A DNA stretch of 64,000 nt from Apophysomyces variabilis (taxonomy: Eukaryota; Mucoromycota; Mucoromycetes; Mucorales; Mucoraceae). Within the stretch, counting starts at the first letter, position 1; each line of letters starts with the position of its first letter. Where the stretch lies: assembly GCA_002749535.1 (NCBI GenBank), contig MZZL01000409.1, forward strand, positions 2,682,160 through 2,746,159, in the 5' to 3' direction. The notes below the pieces were generated by a model. That model ran no database searches and had not been told where the DNA came from. It saw only the letters and a list, made by a program, of their open reading frames with translations. The translations under genes were made by a program, and so were the position numbers. Below, one piece after another: positions 1-12,225 of the stretch.

Positions 1-3000
1 TTCTATTCGTTGCAGAAAATGGTACACGTCGCACTTCTCTATCCTGTCTCGGATGGTTTCCGCATCGGCGTCATGAAAAATGACATTGCTTGGTCTAATG
101 ACAGCTTCAACTTCGCCAACCGTAAAATACTGATCCAAGCAGCTAGCAACCTTTCAACGTAATTCAATACAATTAGCTTTCGTTTGTATGTGTTACTTTA
201 CCGTAAGGAATTCCTGGAAGCAGGAGTTAAGCCGATCAAACTGCATTTTAATAATGCGCTTGTAATCAAAATTTCCCAGTAGGTCCTCTAGATCAAACTG
301 GTTGCTGCTAGGGATTAATTCACCATCTGACACTGTAACATGGTTAAAGTCTTTCAAAACAATAGCCATGTTCCTAGAAAGAAATATTCAGTTCTGGCCG
401 AGCTACATTTATGTAAGATGATACTTACTTAACATAAAGAGGATTCCCTCCCGTACGTTTCTATTAATATTTGGTTCATATGTATAGCACTTCATAGCAT
501 AAAATCATTACCTGTACAACTCGTACGATCTCCGGGCTGATTCTCTCTACTCCACTTCCGAAAGATTGTAGAATAATTTCTCCAATCTCCTTGGTACCCA
601 GCCCGTTAAGGAAAATAGTCTCGCAACGGCCAGTCTTACGGAAATCTTCCAGAAAGGCTATATTGTAATCCCTGATTGGGCGAGTCGCTATCAAGATCAT
701 TATTCGCGAACATTGTTCATGAATAAGCAAAAGAATACGGATCGACGCCGAATCCGCCCCTAGTTCCCCAAGATCAGCAATTATAAAGATGTGCCAAAGG
801 AATCTCACATTGCATATCATCACATATGAATACGAGTCCAACATGCTCAGAAACGTAGCGTAACATACGTACAAGAACTCCCGACAAAAGAATATCCCTT
901 CCACGCCCGTCTAACCGTTTGCTATACTTGTTTTCTTCCACTTCGCTGAGATTTAGAAAAACCAGCTTGAAAACTGGTAAAAGTCCTTCGCTTTCGCCGC
1001 ATTTTGCCAGACACCGACAGATTAATTCTGCCATTTCGTTAGGGGAAGCGTCGTGGTTGTGTATGCTCAAGGCAGCTAAAGAGGGGGATGCAGAAGCATA
1101 GGATAGGACACGTGGGCGCCAATCCTTGTCAGTCTGATTTGTAGAATCGGCTACTGAGGATGCAACTTCCATTGCATCCATAACGCTTGGCGTCCCAGAT
1201 CCGGAAGTATAATGTGTTGAGGGCACGTAACTCAATAAAGAATTTCGTGTAGGGTTCTGTGGGACTTTCTCGGAATCGATGATTTCGAACAATGACAGTA
1301 ATAACCCTCTCAGTAGGTAGTATTTCGAGGTTTTTTCCACTAAAAAGGACGTATAAGATGTCTAGTTCAGTCCCGTCATGTGCTTTTAATTCATTTACCT
1401 TCCGTTGACGAAGACCAGCTAGCAAAAAGAAAAAGGTTTAGTTAGTAGCGCAATAAAGCAAGGTTGGATCATCTGTTTACCAACAATACACGTCGTGCAT
1501 GCTGATCGTCCTGCTTAAAGTATGACAGAAGAAACTTTTACCGACGCCTGAAGGACCCGAAATGATCAACATGTGGTTATACTGCATATCGCTCCATTCA
1601 TTTACAAACAGGGCCGCCTTCTCCATTTCGGCTTTATAGCCAAGAAAGTCATTTTTCGTATCTACACTTTCCATGGAGATTCTTTTGTTTTTAGGCACGT
1701 TAAATCTTTGGACGCCAAAAATCTGGATGGGAGTACTTTTGCCCTTGACATAATTTTCACCCATGTCCTCGAATTCGCAAAGCCCACCAATCTGTTGCTT
1801 AGTTGCTGGATCACAGACGATATTCTGCTTTGCAAACGGGAATTTTACCATGCGTACAGCCAATACGATGGTATCCCCCGAAATACCAGGATCACGACGA
1901 AATGGATTACCTTGAGGGACTACAGCCACGAAAATAACGCCTGTCGACAGAGATATGGCGAAGTCTAAGGACGAATTTTTTCTGTATTCGTCACGTATCT
2001 CAAAGGCTGCCTTGACCGCAAACACTGCATCACGTTCATGGGACAAAGGAGGGAGACCAAAGGCGGCCAGCAATGTTGCACCTGACGTACTAATCAATTC
2101 TATGTTTTGCTCTGTTCTTAGTTACCTTTGTCATCAATAGCGAATTGTTGGAGCATCCCTAATCATGAATGTCATTAGTAACTAGCAATACGCAATGAGT
2201 CTCCAACCTTCATATTTGACTAACGTCCTAATTGCTGGTAATAACGCCGCTTGAGCAGTATCGAGTCCTTCGGTTGTGGATACATCAATTTTACCCAAGC
2301 TGACAAACATAATGGTAACATCTCGAAACTGAGCTGGTAAGTTTCCATCGACACTATTCTGAAGTCTATAGAGTGCCAATCTGTTAATGTACTTGCTATA
2401 CTGGGGAGAGGAATCAGTCGAAAGCTCTAAGAATGTATTGTTGCGAATACGAGGAATCAGTGGTTCATTGCCAAATTTGGTTTTGTCCATAAGATAGCTT
2501 GCGTTCGGAGGACCCACAGGGTGGCGAAGGGCAGTTACCGTTTTTCGCTGGCTTGCTGTTGCATCTTCGTTTCGGACTATGTAGTAATCCTTTCTCTTTT
2601 CATATCTTAAGTTCATGGCTTGACCTTGTATTATTTTATACGCCTCAGGCGTTATACTCATTTCACAAGCCTTTGCTGCGGATAAAGCTTCATCCAATTT
2701 TTCTACAACTGGACCACCGATTGCATATTCCAATCGACCGTTGTATTGTAAGAAGTACTCCTCTTTGACAGCACCCTGATCTGGGCTGTATCTTGAACCC
2801 CTTAATGGCGCGTATATGCTGCTTTGTCGTTTCATGTTTTCGTCCGGCTCCATATCGCCGAGGACCACGTTCGTAACATTGCCACAAGACAAAGCGATGT
2901 GAAGTTCAAGGTCGATGGTATTGGCTGAATGGACACCAGAAGAATGCTCGCTGGCAAGGCTCGGTCTCCGTTCGTCCAAATTTTTCTTTTGGCGTCTTTT

Positions 3001-3939
3001 ACGGCGAATAAATGAAAAACAATTCCAACGATCAAATGATATGGTATTATCTTCAGCAGCAGTCGATTCATAAGAATCTCCTGCACTTTTTAGCATATTT
3101 TGTGCCATAGCTTCTTTTGCTTCCTCAGTCGTATTACTGTTATCAAATAACAAGAATCTCTCTGGCTTTCCTGTACGTGTACGTCGATCAATATTTCCAG
3201 CTGGTGTACGGTGCTTTGATCTTTCCTCAGCTGTGAGATATACATGGTAATGAGATAATCTCAGAAGTAGCTGAAGACCGCATTCGACTGCTTTTCGTAC
3301 AAGTACATTTTTTTGTCGCGACGATATCTCTTTGGTATTGTCCTCGCTACCTATTGAGGTGCTCACCGAAGCACGGCGATCGGATATATTAGGCTGGAAA
3401 CAAACTAAGACCGCGTCTCCCAAAAACTGTAAAACGGCATTCAGCACTAGTTATCTCTATCTGTCGATAAACATACTTTTACAACGTCTCCACCGAAATA
3501 CTCAATAATTTGAATACACTAGTAGAAAGTAGATTGTTTAGCCATTTTGCTAAGAGAAAATAAACTCAATGCCTACTTCACCCATATAAGCTCCAATTTC
3601 CAATGCTATTGCTTCAGCACCGGATTCGCCTTTTTCTTTTGCCATGGTTGTCAGCTACAGCTACTGTTAAAGTATACAGCCTTATCCAGAAAAACGTTTT
3701 ACCTTGCTAAATCCTGAAAGATTCCGGGTTAATGAGGCGGACGAAGTAGTGATTATGAAACTTACCAACGACATCTACCATGAGCACAACCCCGAACTGA
3801 GTTTGAGAGTAAGGGATTGTGACATTCTCTTCGGTAGCATGTAACATGCGTACATACTATTGCAGTTTGTTAGCTAAATATGCAAACAAATACTGCAAGT
3901 GATCATGACCTTGGCGACGTAAGGTGCAATGTTGAACAT
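1..3939 (-). CDS. Soluble (ADCY10-type) adenylyl cyclase, partial: two class III cyclase domains plus ATPase module
   Basis: Predicted to make cAMP from ATP in the cytosol. Reading right to left from an ATG at 3939, the first cyclase domain has the metal-binding Asp in DVVGFS (around 3770) and then GGDVVKFLGDAVL, split by an intron near 3430-3480, so both metal Asp residues are present. A hydrophilic insert of roughly 150 residues (about 2890-3330) precedes the rest of C1. The second domain contains DKGATLLAAFGLPP (about 2040-2150) and GDTIVLAVRM (near 1820). A Walker A GPSGVGKS follows near 1545, a Walker B FICDDMQWAD split by an intron near 770-840, and TGGNPLYVKNMAIVLKD near 400-450. This order (C1-C2-STAND ATPase) is that of mammalian soluble adenylyl cyclase, not of the LRR-type fungal Cyr1. 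The gene has many short introns; the C-terminus lies left of base 1. In C2 the position expected to be the catalytic Asn is Val, while the Arg is kept. The first intron needs a GTCATG donor, so the exact start is less certain. Confidence 0.85.
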
Positions 3940-5453
3940 GAGATCCCGATGAACGCACTTTCTGGCATTAGCTCAAAGAGGTTTCTAATGGTGAGCGGAG
4001 TTATTATTGCATGAAAACAGCTACCGAATTCATGCAGCGTGAAACTGCAGGTTTTTTGATGCTGATTTCATAGGGCAGATTTGCACTCCTTTCGCGTCAA
4101 TTAGCCAATAGCTTATGTGTAATGGTCCAAAGCTGTCCTTTTTCGTTTTGATCCGAGGGAAACGTTGTCTTGTTTCGATATGTCACCCATCTCCATAAAA
4201 AACAGCGTTGTCTCCTATCTCAGCTATACAAATTATTATTTTCTGAATCATTGACCTATAAGAACCAGCGGTATCCTTTGTAGTCCTTTCATTGGTTAGA
4301 CATCCCCTCAAAGTTGCTATCAATGGCTGTCAATTTTGGTTTAGGGCATTTCGGTTGAAGAATAGCCTTTATAATCTCTCTCTAACTTACTCAAAATTGC
4401 TATTAACAGAGTAAAAAACGGGTTTCAAGACAATTAGTATATGCCGCTCCAGACCAATCTTTTCCTAGAAACAATTATGCAAATAGAAGTTCAGATGTCT
4501 TGAAAAAGACACAAATTAGAGACAAGTAGGTATTAGCATTCCCTTCCTGTTGTGCTCAGTTATCTACCATCAAATATCAGAGTGATTGCCTGCTTCTTGT
4601 ATCATAAGCTAACGTGGCATATGTCATTTAATGCACGTCAATAATATGTTCTTTTGTTACACGTGCTGTTGATCCGCACAGATCACGTATATATTTGGTT
4701 TCGTCCATTAGTGCATGTATAGAAATTAGTGAGAACTAATGCTGGCTATATTGCCCTTACTTTCAGTGGCTCAATGTCCCTCGTCTACGAAACTCTGTGA
4801 CGGAATAATCCAGGTTTGGCCTTGGTCCTGTGGACTCTCCGCCGCCAACTGGTTCCAGGACTATGCGTCTGGCACGCTGTCACTCACCCATTTCAGAAAC
4901 TGTGCACCGCAATGATACTATGCTATCATGTTAATCAGCCGATTTTTAAAGTAGCCAGATGTTGAATCTAATTTTCTGTAGCCTCATCGATGGATATTAC
5001 ATCATCGCCACTGAATTATGCTGTTGCACAAGCTAAATTTCTTAATGTGTAAAAAGAGGCCTAGGGCTCATCTTGGATAAGCTTTTACATAGTTCTTTTC
5101 TTTGCACGTGTGGGTAGAAAGAACGTTCTTCGAATAGCTTCGCTGCGGATGGCACAATAGATAAGAAACCGTTCAATGACTGGAGGTAACGTATATAAGT
5201 CTTATAGTTTGATAACGAACTTGCTTCCATCCAATGCCAGGTAGCCGATGTATGGCGGTGATTTATTTGCTTTTATTCCTCATACATTGCCTTAACGTAT
5301 GTGGGAATCTTTAGACGTCTGTTAATAATTCGGTATAATGCTTGTTTCATCAATTTGACAGATCTGACCGTTTTCACATTTACTTGACTGTCCATTCGCC
5401 ACATTCAGGTCTTTATTGGGAATTTCATTGCATTAAGAGCATACCTCTTGATC
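3940..5453. other. Spacer between cyclase and HRQ1 genes
   Basis: Divergent promoter region of about 1.5 kb between the minus-strand cyclase and plus-strand HRQ1. I see only short AT-rich open frames without family motifs, no tRNA-like A/B boxes and no long repeat. Confidence 0.5.
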
Positions 5454-8400
5454 ATGGGACCAAAACGAATGTTAGTCGATCCGGAATCCAATGAACAATC
5501 GGGAAGTAACGTTGCAAAGCGCAGCAAAAATGCGCCCACGATCCCGGTGCTCCCACCAGCACTTGAACGACTAGACCGCTTATTTCAGAATCTGAACACC
5601 TTTTGTGCCTTTTGTGATGCGCGTCTTACCACATCCATGACATTCAATCATTTAAAGGCATCAATAACAGAACTTCAATTGCAAGATCTAGCAGCGATTA
5701 ATATCGTTATGCCAGGATTTATACAAGTTAACCATTCCGAGGATGCCATTGATGTACTAGTTGTTCAGTTCGGAAAACCTATCAGCAAGGAGGCTTCCCG
5801 TAAGAAGCATGCAGACGTCCTGAAAAACCGTGGTGACGAATGGCGACAGCCTCGTGCTGTGAAACCGGAAGCCATCAAAAATGCCATCGCAGCAAAAAAC
5901 CGACAATGGAAGCAAGCCCTTGCGGCTTACATGAAAAAGTGTCAGAAAGAGGTACGCTTTTACAGGATCAATCATAATATTAACCTGTTACGCATCGCAG
6001 TGCTCAGATCCAGAAGCGCGGCTATATGACTTGGCTAAGGAATTCTTACCCGACGTAGCTAATCAATCAAACCAGGAAGCTGTTGAACCTTTAGAAACGT
6101 CAGAACCCTTTCAATCCATGTCGGATGTCATCGCTGGTTTGAGCACACAAGGATTTTACAGAGATCAGCTTGAAGTGGGGGACCGTCGCCGAATGTATCC
6201 AGAAAAAGTAGCTAGCTACGGTAAGTCTTTGAAGATATAAGGAATGGAGAGTAAATTTTGTTTATAGGCAAGCTTGATGAAACCTTGTCTCCCGAGATAA
6301 CGCAACTGTTGGAGCAGAAAGGGATATGTAACCTATACACCCATCAATCTGAGGCGATAAACGCAATAAGAAATGGAGAGCATACTATTGTAGCGACCTC
6401 AACCGCAAGGTAACAAATGTTTTCGCACCGTGCGAATTTCGAAGCTAAAGCGCGTATTATAAGCGGAAAGTCGCTGATATACCAGATTCCAGTTCTGGAG
6501 CAACTGCTAAAAGACAACACCAGTCGAGCTATGTATATATATCCAACAAAAGCCCTTGCTCAAGATCAATTACGATCTTTGAACGACCTGATAAAGTCTT
6601 GTCCAAGTCTCTCGGATGTGAAGGTAAGCTGAGGGATAATCCATGTGCCACTGAAGTTACCTTAGGTCTATACTTTTGATGGAGATACGCCTTCTGAGCA
6701 ACGACGTCTTATAAGAGAAGAAGCAAATATCATCTTTACCAATCCTGATATGCTTCATCATTCAATCCTTCCCAATGCTAAGCAATGGCGTTGGTTCCTG
6801 CAAAAGTTGACTCACATTGTTGTTGATGGTAATCATGGTTTGCTACAGTTGATATGCTATAACCAATACATAGAGTTACATGTTTACAATGGCTTGTTTG
6901 GAACAAACGTTGCATTGATTATGCGGCGGTTAAGACGACTATGTAACCATTATTGGAACAGCCATGTAGTGTGTGTGTCATGTAGCGCAACAATTAGCAA
7001 ACCTGATGAGGTAGGCGCCTTGTTGACTCATATCAGCACGGTATTGTTTGCTGACCATACGTTCGTAGCATATGAAATTGATATTTGGCGTCAATCATGT
7101 AAAACTCATAAATGAAGATGGTGCACCGCACGGTAAAAAGGTATCAATGTTGCTTTTGTGTCCTATCTAAACTTTGCATCTGGTGAAGGAATTTATTTTG
7201 TGGAATCCGCCATATGTCAATCCTAACGATATCAGCCTTGGACGTAAAAGTGCGATAACGGAAAGCGCAGAACTACTCGAGTATCTGTTAACTCATAACG
7301 TGAGAACTATTGCTTTCTGCAAGCTTAGGAAGACGTGCGAAATGTTAATGAAGCAGCTGAGGGAAAATCTGCTTTCACGTCAACGAAAGGATTTGCTTGA
7401 TCGTGTGATGTCCTACCGTGGCGGGTATATGCCGCAAGAGCGAAGGAAAATTGAGAAAAAGCTCTTTGATGGTGAACTATTGGCGGTCGTAGCGACAAAT
7501 GCACTGGAATTAGGCGTGGACATTGGTACTTTGGGTAAGACATACTATTTCGTCCTCCCTCAAAGAACACTTATTGGTGATACCTTTCATTAAATAAACC
7601 AGACGCTGTCATCATGGTTGGATTTCCCTGGTCAATCTCAGCTCTGGTAACGCGATCGGTTAAGAAAGGATGATCTACTTATCAGTATTTTAGTGGCAAC
7701 AGTCCGGTCGTGCAGGTCGACGAAAAACAGACTCTCTTTCCGTAGTCGTAGCAGATCAAAGTGCCATGGATCAGTACTATATGGTAAAAAAAAGGATACC
7801 TGGACGTTGGGATATACTGATAGACATATGCAGAACAACCCGTCTGAATTGTTTGAGAAAAGACTGGACGATATTCATTTTCAAGTGGAAGATTCGATTG
7901 TTTTAGAGAGTCATTTACAGTGCGCCGCTGAAGAATTGCCAGTGAACATTGAACAGGACCAAGTATACTTTGGTCCCAAGATCAAGAAGCTCTGCGAGGA
8001 ATACTTAGTGCCCATCAGCAACAAAGTAAGCTTCGGTTCCTGCTTGCCATAGCTGACAATACTACAGCTATACAGACCTCATACAAAGTATAGGCCGTAT
8101 CCGTCAAAGTTTATTAATATCCGCAATGCCACAGACGATGTCTACGCTGTGGTCGACGTGACAGACAATAGGCATGTAGTCTTGGAAGAAATTGAGACCG
8201 CACGCGCTCCTTTTGAGATATATGAAGGTGGGTATACGCCTTGGTTTTTTTCTTTTGAAATTGTACTTACGCACCATTTGTTGTCAGGCGCCATATTTAT
8301 CCATCAGGGAAAACCTTACCTGGTCGAAGAGTGTAATATTGACCAACGCTATGCTAAGGTGCATCTGACACAAGCGGATTGGACGACTGCGCAAAGAGAT

Positions 8401-9221
8401 TACACAGATGTCAACCCAATCAATACATTAAGTACGAAACCTGTTCATGGAACAAGACATATGGTGCACTTTGGCGAGGTTCAAGGTATGAATTTGCTTT
8501 GACGAACTGTTAATCAGTTTGGACATAGTTGAGACCGTCGTATTTGGATATTACAGGCTTGATAAGCGGCATCGTGTTATCGATGCATGTGATCTCTATA
8601 TGGATCCCGTCATCCGTCAATCCACGGGCATGTGGACGGATATACCTACATCAGCATTGTCCAGATTAGAGGAGTTGGATATCGACCCGATGGCCACTGT
8701 CCACAGTGCTGGTATATGTAAAAACGCATGATCATTGCATAACTGAAACAATCCTTATGTTATTAGCGCACGCATTGATTTCTCTTTTACCGCAATTTGG
8801 ATTTTCTACCGGAAGCGATATCAGGACTGAGTGTAAAAGCCCTTATGCCACACGGAAACGGCCACCAAGGTATGTGTTGGGGACGTTAACCTTACATAGA
8901 GCAGAAATATGGTCTTAAATCTTGTTTAATATTTTCTCTCTTTTGTTCTGGTTAGAATCCCAGTGTATGAAACACAACCATGCGGTTTGGTTAGACAAGG
9001 ATATCACCACTTTGACGAACTGGTTAGACTATGCATAGAACGCATCGAAAACTGTCCTTGTGATTCTGGCTGCCCAAACTGTAAGCTTACCGTTTTCTTT
9101 CTCACGATCCCAGCTGATGATGCATCTAGGTGTTCATATGTCAACTTGCTCGGAACATAATATGGTTTGTTCCAAAGAAGGAGCACTTATTGCTTTCAAG
9201 GCAATGTTAAGAGGGGAATAA
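5454..9221 (+). CDS. HRQ1: ATP-dependent 3'-5' DNA helicase HRQ1 (RecQ4/MrfA family)
   Basis: Nuclear helicase of the Hrq1 group, linked in yeast to interstrand crosslink repair and telomere maintenance. I place 17 exons whose lengths total 2925 nt, giving 974 residues with no frame break. The N-terminus (after a basic K/R-rich start) has the Hrq1-type segment [16 protein letters not shown]. Helicase motifs follow in order: TSTASGKS (motif I, split at 6409/6464), [10 protein letters not shown] (Ia), VVDELH (II, split at 6828/6874), SCSATI (III), [14 protein letters not shown] (V) and [10 protein letters not shown] (VI, at 7694). The C-terminal region has a DUF1998-like Cys cluster [10 protein letters not shown]...C with a last intron at 9081-9129. 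ATG at 5454 is the first in-frame ATG; a second at 5469 is possible. Introns are 42-86 nt. Family assignment is very firm. Confidence 0.95.
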
Positions 9222-10536
9222 GAGATAAATATGTAGTTATTTATTGAACAAAAAAAGATATACAACGCAAACAGAAAAATCTTTGGTGCAGTATGCAACA
9301 GTAGTCTTAGGAGTAGAAAATAAAAGTATTATTTCTACAATCCGCGTACGTTTAATTAAACCATGCAGTAAGATCATGAAGACTCCTCTACCACTTTGCA
9401 CTTTCCAAAAACGGACTAGTCCTATTTAAATCAAATCCAGGTTTTGCTGTTGCTTCTGGGTGACTAGCAAACCATAACACAGATAACTGACGGGAATTAA
9501 TACCATTTATTGGGAAAGAAATTGGATGGCACCAGTAAATAATATATGATGAGAAGCTGGTAAACGAGCATAACGAACAACAAGGGTTAACAAGTTTTAT
9601 AACTAGAGTATTGGTTCAGTTGGATAAAACTAAGTACTACCTGAGTCCTAGAATTAAGACAAAACGACATTTTCTAATAAATATTCAGGTATCAATAGTA
9701 GAACATATTGCTACGTATGCGTTGTATTCGGAAAGTAGAAACCGTAAAAAAAGAGAAGAGCAAGTTGATAATTATACACAAGCGACGTTCCCTCAATGGC
9801 ATAGTTTAAAATGTAATATTTTTGAAACATGCTTGTGTTATGATTTTAAAAACTTACATTGGAGCTTAAGCTTTGTTTGATCCTACAGTAACCGGATCTT
9901 AAACCATCCTAGGACAAACCTGGTTATTTCTGAGAGCATACACAAAGAGCACACATCATTATACATAAGTCGTAGTGTCTTAAAAGAAAGCTATCAATAC
10001 GTTTGTATTGATTTGCAACAGTAGTAAAGCCTCAGCCTTCAACTAGCGATATTGCTTGCATCATGGCTGCAAGGCAAACTTTTGGTCTAAATGGAATAAC
10101 AGAAAAATTTTGCCGGATGCGAGTCAAGACAACAAACTTTATCTAAACCGCAACGCTGCCGCACTTCATAAACCCATCTCTTGTATGGATAATCCGAAAT
10201 AGAATTTTTTTTGGAAAGAAATCAACTTGATGCTCTACGTGCGTCTTTGATCAAATGAATCTCAACGGTTATCTTGTTTAGTATTGTCGCACAATCTTTT
10301 ATGTAGTATTATATTTGTTAGAGCTGGAATAAGAACAATACCAAATTTTTGGGGGTTCCTGTTGAACATCATCTTCTGTATCATCTGCTTAAGCTTCTTG
10401 GATTGGGCGGCAAGCTTTGTATTGCTACCGTTAAAATGAAATTAACAACAATTGACCAACTGGAAATGTGAATATAGTGTATACTACCTAATAGATGTTT
10501 TCTTTCTGACAAGAATCCACTGGAAAAGGATTACAA
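9222..10536. other. Spacer between HRQ1 and RRP36
   Basis: About 1.3 kb of AT-rich sequence. One 89-codon frame (9611-9880) is Lys/Tyr/Asn-rich and has no recognisable motif; I do not call it a gene. No RNA gene recognised. Confidence 0.45.
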
Positions 10537-11997
10537 ATGTCTGATTTGAAGGATATAGAGGTCGATAATACATTACCAAAAAAGTATATTTCTGAATTTT
10601 CAACCAATAAAGCGCGACCGAAAGAGTTGAATGGCACTTCCAAAGTCCGAGGCACAACTCGCCATTTGCAAAACTGTGTTTTCCGTCCCCTCATGCCACG
10701 CACAAAATTATTGACACAACACGATCCCGTTGAATCGGACGACGATCAGTACGAGTACGACTATGAGGAAGAGGTTAGAGGATAGATCATGGCTATCCTT
10801 TGTTGAGATTGGCTCAAATGGACGTTAGGGATATAGCAATGACGAGCATGGAGAGGACGTTGGGTTTGATCAGGACGACGACGAGGAAGAGAACGAGGAG
10901 TATGATGAGGATGAGCAGGAAGATGACTATGGAGAGGAAGAAGACAGCGACGATGAAGAGGATGAACAGACAAAATTAGCCGAACTGAAACGGAGTAAGT
11001 TGTCTTGTCTTGTGGTCAAATCATATCTGGAGTCTGACAACAACCATAAGGCCTTGCGCATGTGTCATTTGAGCAACTGGCAGAGATAAAGAACAAAATG
11101 GGTATGAAAGAATTTCAACAAGCCCGGAAAGGGCAAGTAACGACAGAGCCGAGTCCAAAGAGTAGAGGCATCATTTCCCGAGATCAAATTCTGAAAGACA
11201 TCAAGGATGCAGCTGGTAAACTCAAGAAAACGGATAAGATCAAACGAACAAAAGAAGAGATGAAACGTACCAACAAGCATAGTCCAATGGAGATGTCTTC
11301 CAAGAAAGCGGTCAGTCGTTTGCGCGAGGTTGTACCCACAGCATCGGTGGTAAGCATGGCATTTACTTGTTTGTAACCTAGCCACATGGCCTCTGAAATT
11401 TTTTGTTTGCTTTACTGTCATATAGAAACGACGGGATCCACGATTTGACAAGCTGTCTGGATCATTTAATCAAGATCTTTTCGAAAAATCCTACAACTTC
11501 TTAGAAGAATACAAGTCTAGCGAAATGAACATGCTCAGAGAACAACTACGCAAGGAGAAAGATCCCGAGGAGCGCGAAAAACTACAGCGATTACTGACAA
11601 AGATGGTAAGTTTGGTCATACTCTGCAGCTTACAGTAATTATTTTGTCCTGCATGAGGTTGCTAACGTAAGTGATTATGTTAGGTCTCACAAGAGTCATC
11701 TGCCAGGGAAGCAAAACGAAAGAAAGAGCTGGCTCGTGAGCGGAAGAAGACTGAAGCGGAACTGGTGAAACAGGGCAAGCAACCTTATTTCCTGAAGCGA
11801 TGTAAGACAATCATTTATCTTGATCGACCGGATAGATGCTAATAACACACTATTTTGTAGCTGAGAAACGTAAACTTGAGTTGATGGACAAATACGAAAA
11901 GTATGGCGAAAAGAATATGGAGCGCATCCTAGAAAAACGACGCAAGAAGAATGCTGCAAAGGACCATCGTCGCGTACCCTTTAAGAGGAGATCATAG
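10537..11997 (+). CDS. RRP36: rRNA biogenesis protein RRP36
   Basis: Nucleolar component of the small-subunit processome needed for early cleavages of pre-rRNA. Six exons (10537-10773, 10829-10994, 11051-11349, 11426-11605, 11684-11801, 11861-11997) sum to 1137 nt, 378 residues. The N-terminal third is a long acidic Asp/Glu tract (exon 2), then SFEQLAEIKNKMG, the family hallmark RRDPRFDKLSG at the start of exon 4, and a Lys/Arg-rich coiled C-terminus with QPYFLKRSEKRKLELMDKY and a final basic VPFKRRS. This order matches fungal and animal RRP36 (DUF947). The first intron uses a GTTAGA donor. An AATAAA-like sequence follows the stop near 12003. It is in tandem with the chitinase 228 bp downstream. 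Confidence 0.93.
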
Positions 11998-12095
11998 GAA
12001 AGGGAATAAAAAAATTTAGATCGTGTGCCACTGAAGTGGAGCAAACGTACGACATCCCTGTTGTAATTTGTTGCTAACCACAAAATTGGGAATAT

Positions 12096-12103
12096 TATAT
12101 AAG
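12096..12103 (+). promoter_or_regulatory. Putative TATA box of the chitinase gene
   Basis: TATATAAG lies 123 bp upstream of the chitinase ATG, inside the 228-bp gap after RRP36. A pyrimidine-rich tract (about 12128-12190) follows, as is common in fungal leaders. Confidence 0.5.
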
Positions 12104-12225
12104 AAGCTGGTTCTGAACGCTCATGTTGTTTGTCTTGCTCTTCACTTCTTTCTGTTCCTTTTCTTTCTCTCTCTCTCTTTTTACCAACTTTCTGTTTGAA
12201 AAATCTTGCAAGCAATACCGAAGTC

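Noticed and set aside
5042..5230. Minus-strand 62-codon frame near HRQ1
   Set aside because: Short, no motif, no splice-consistent partner exon.
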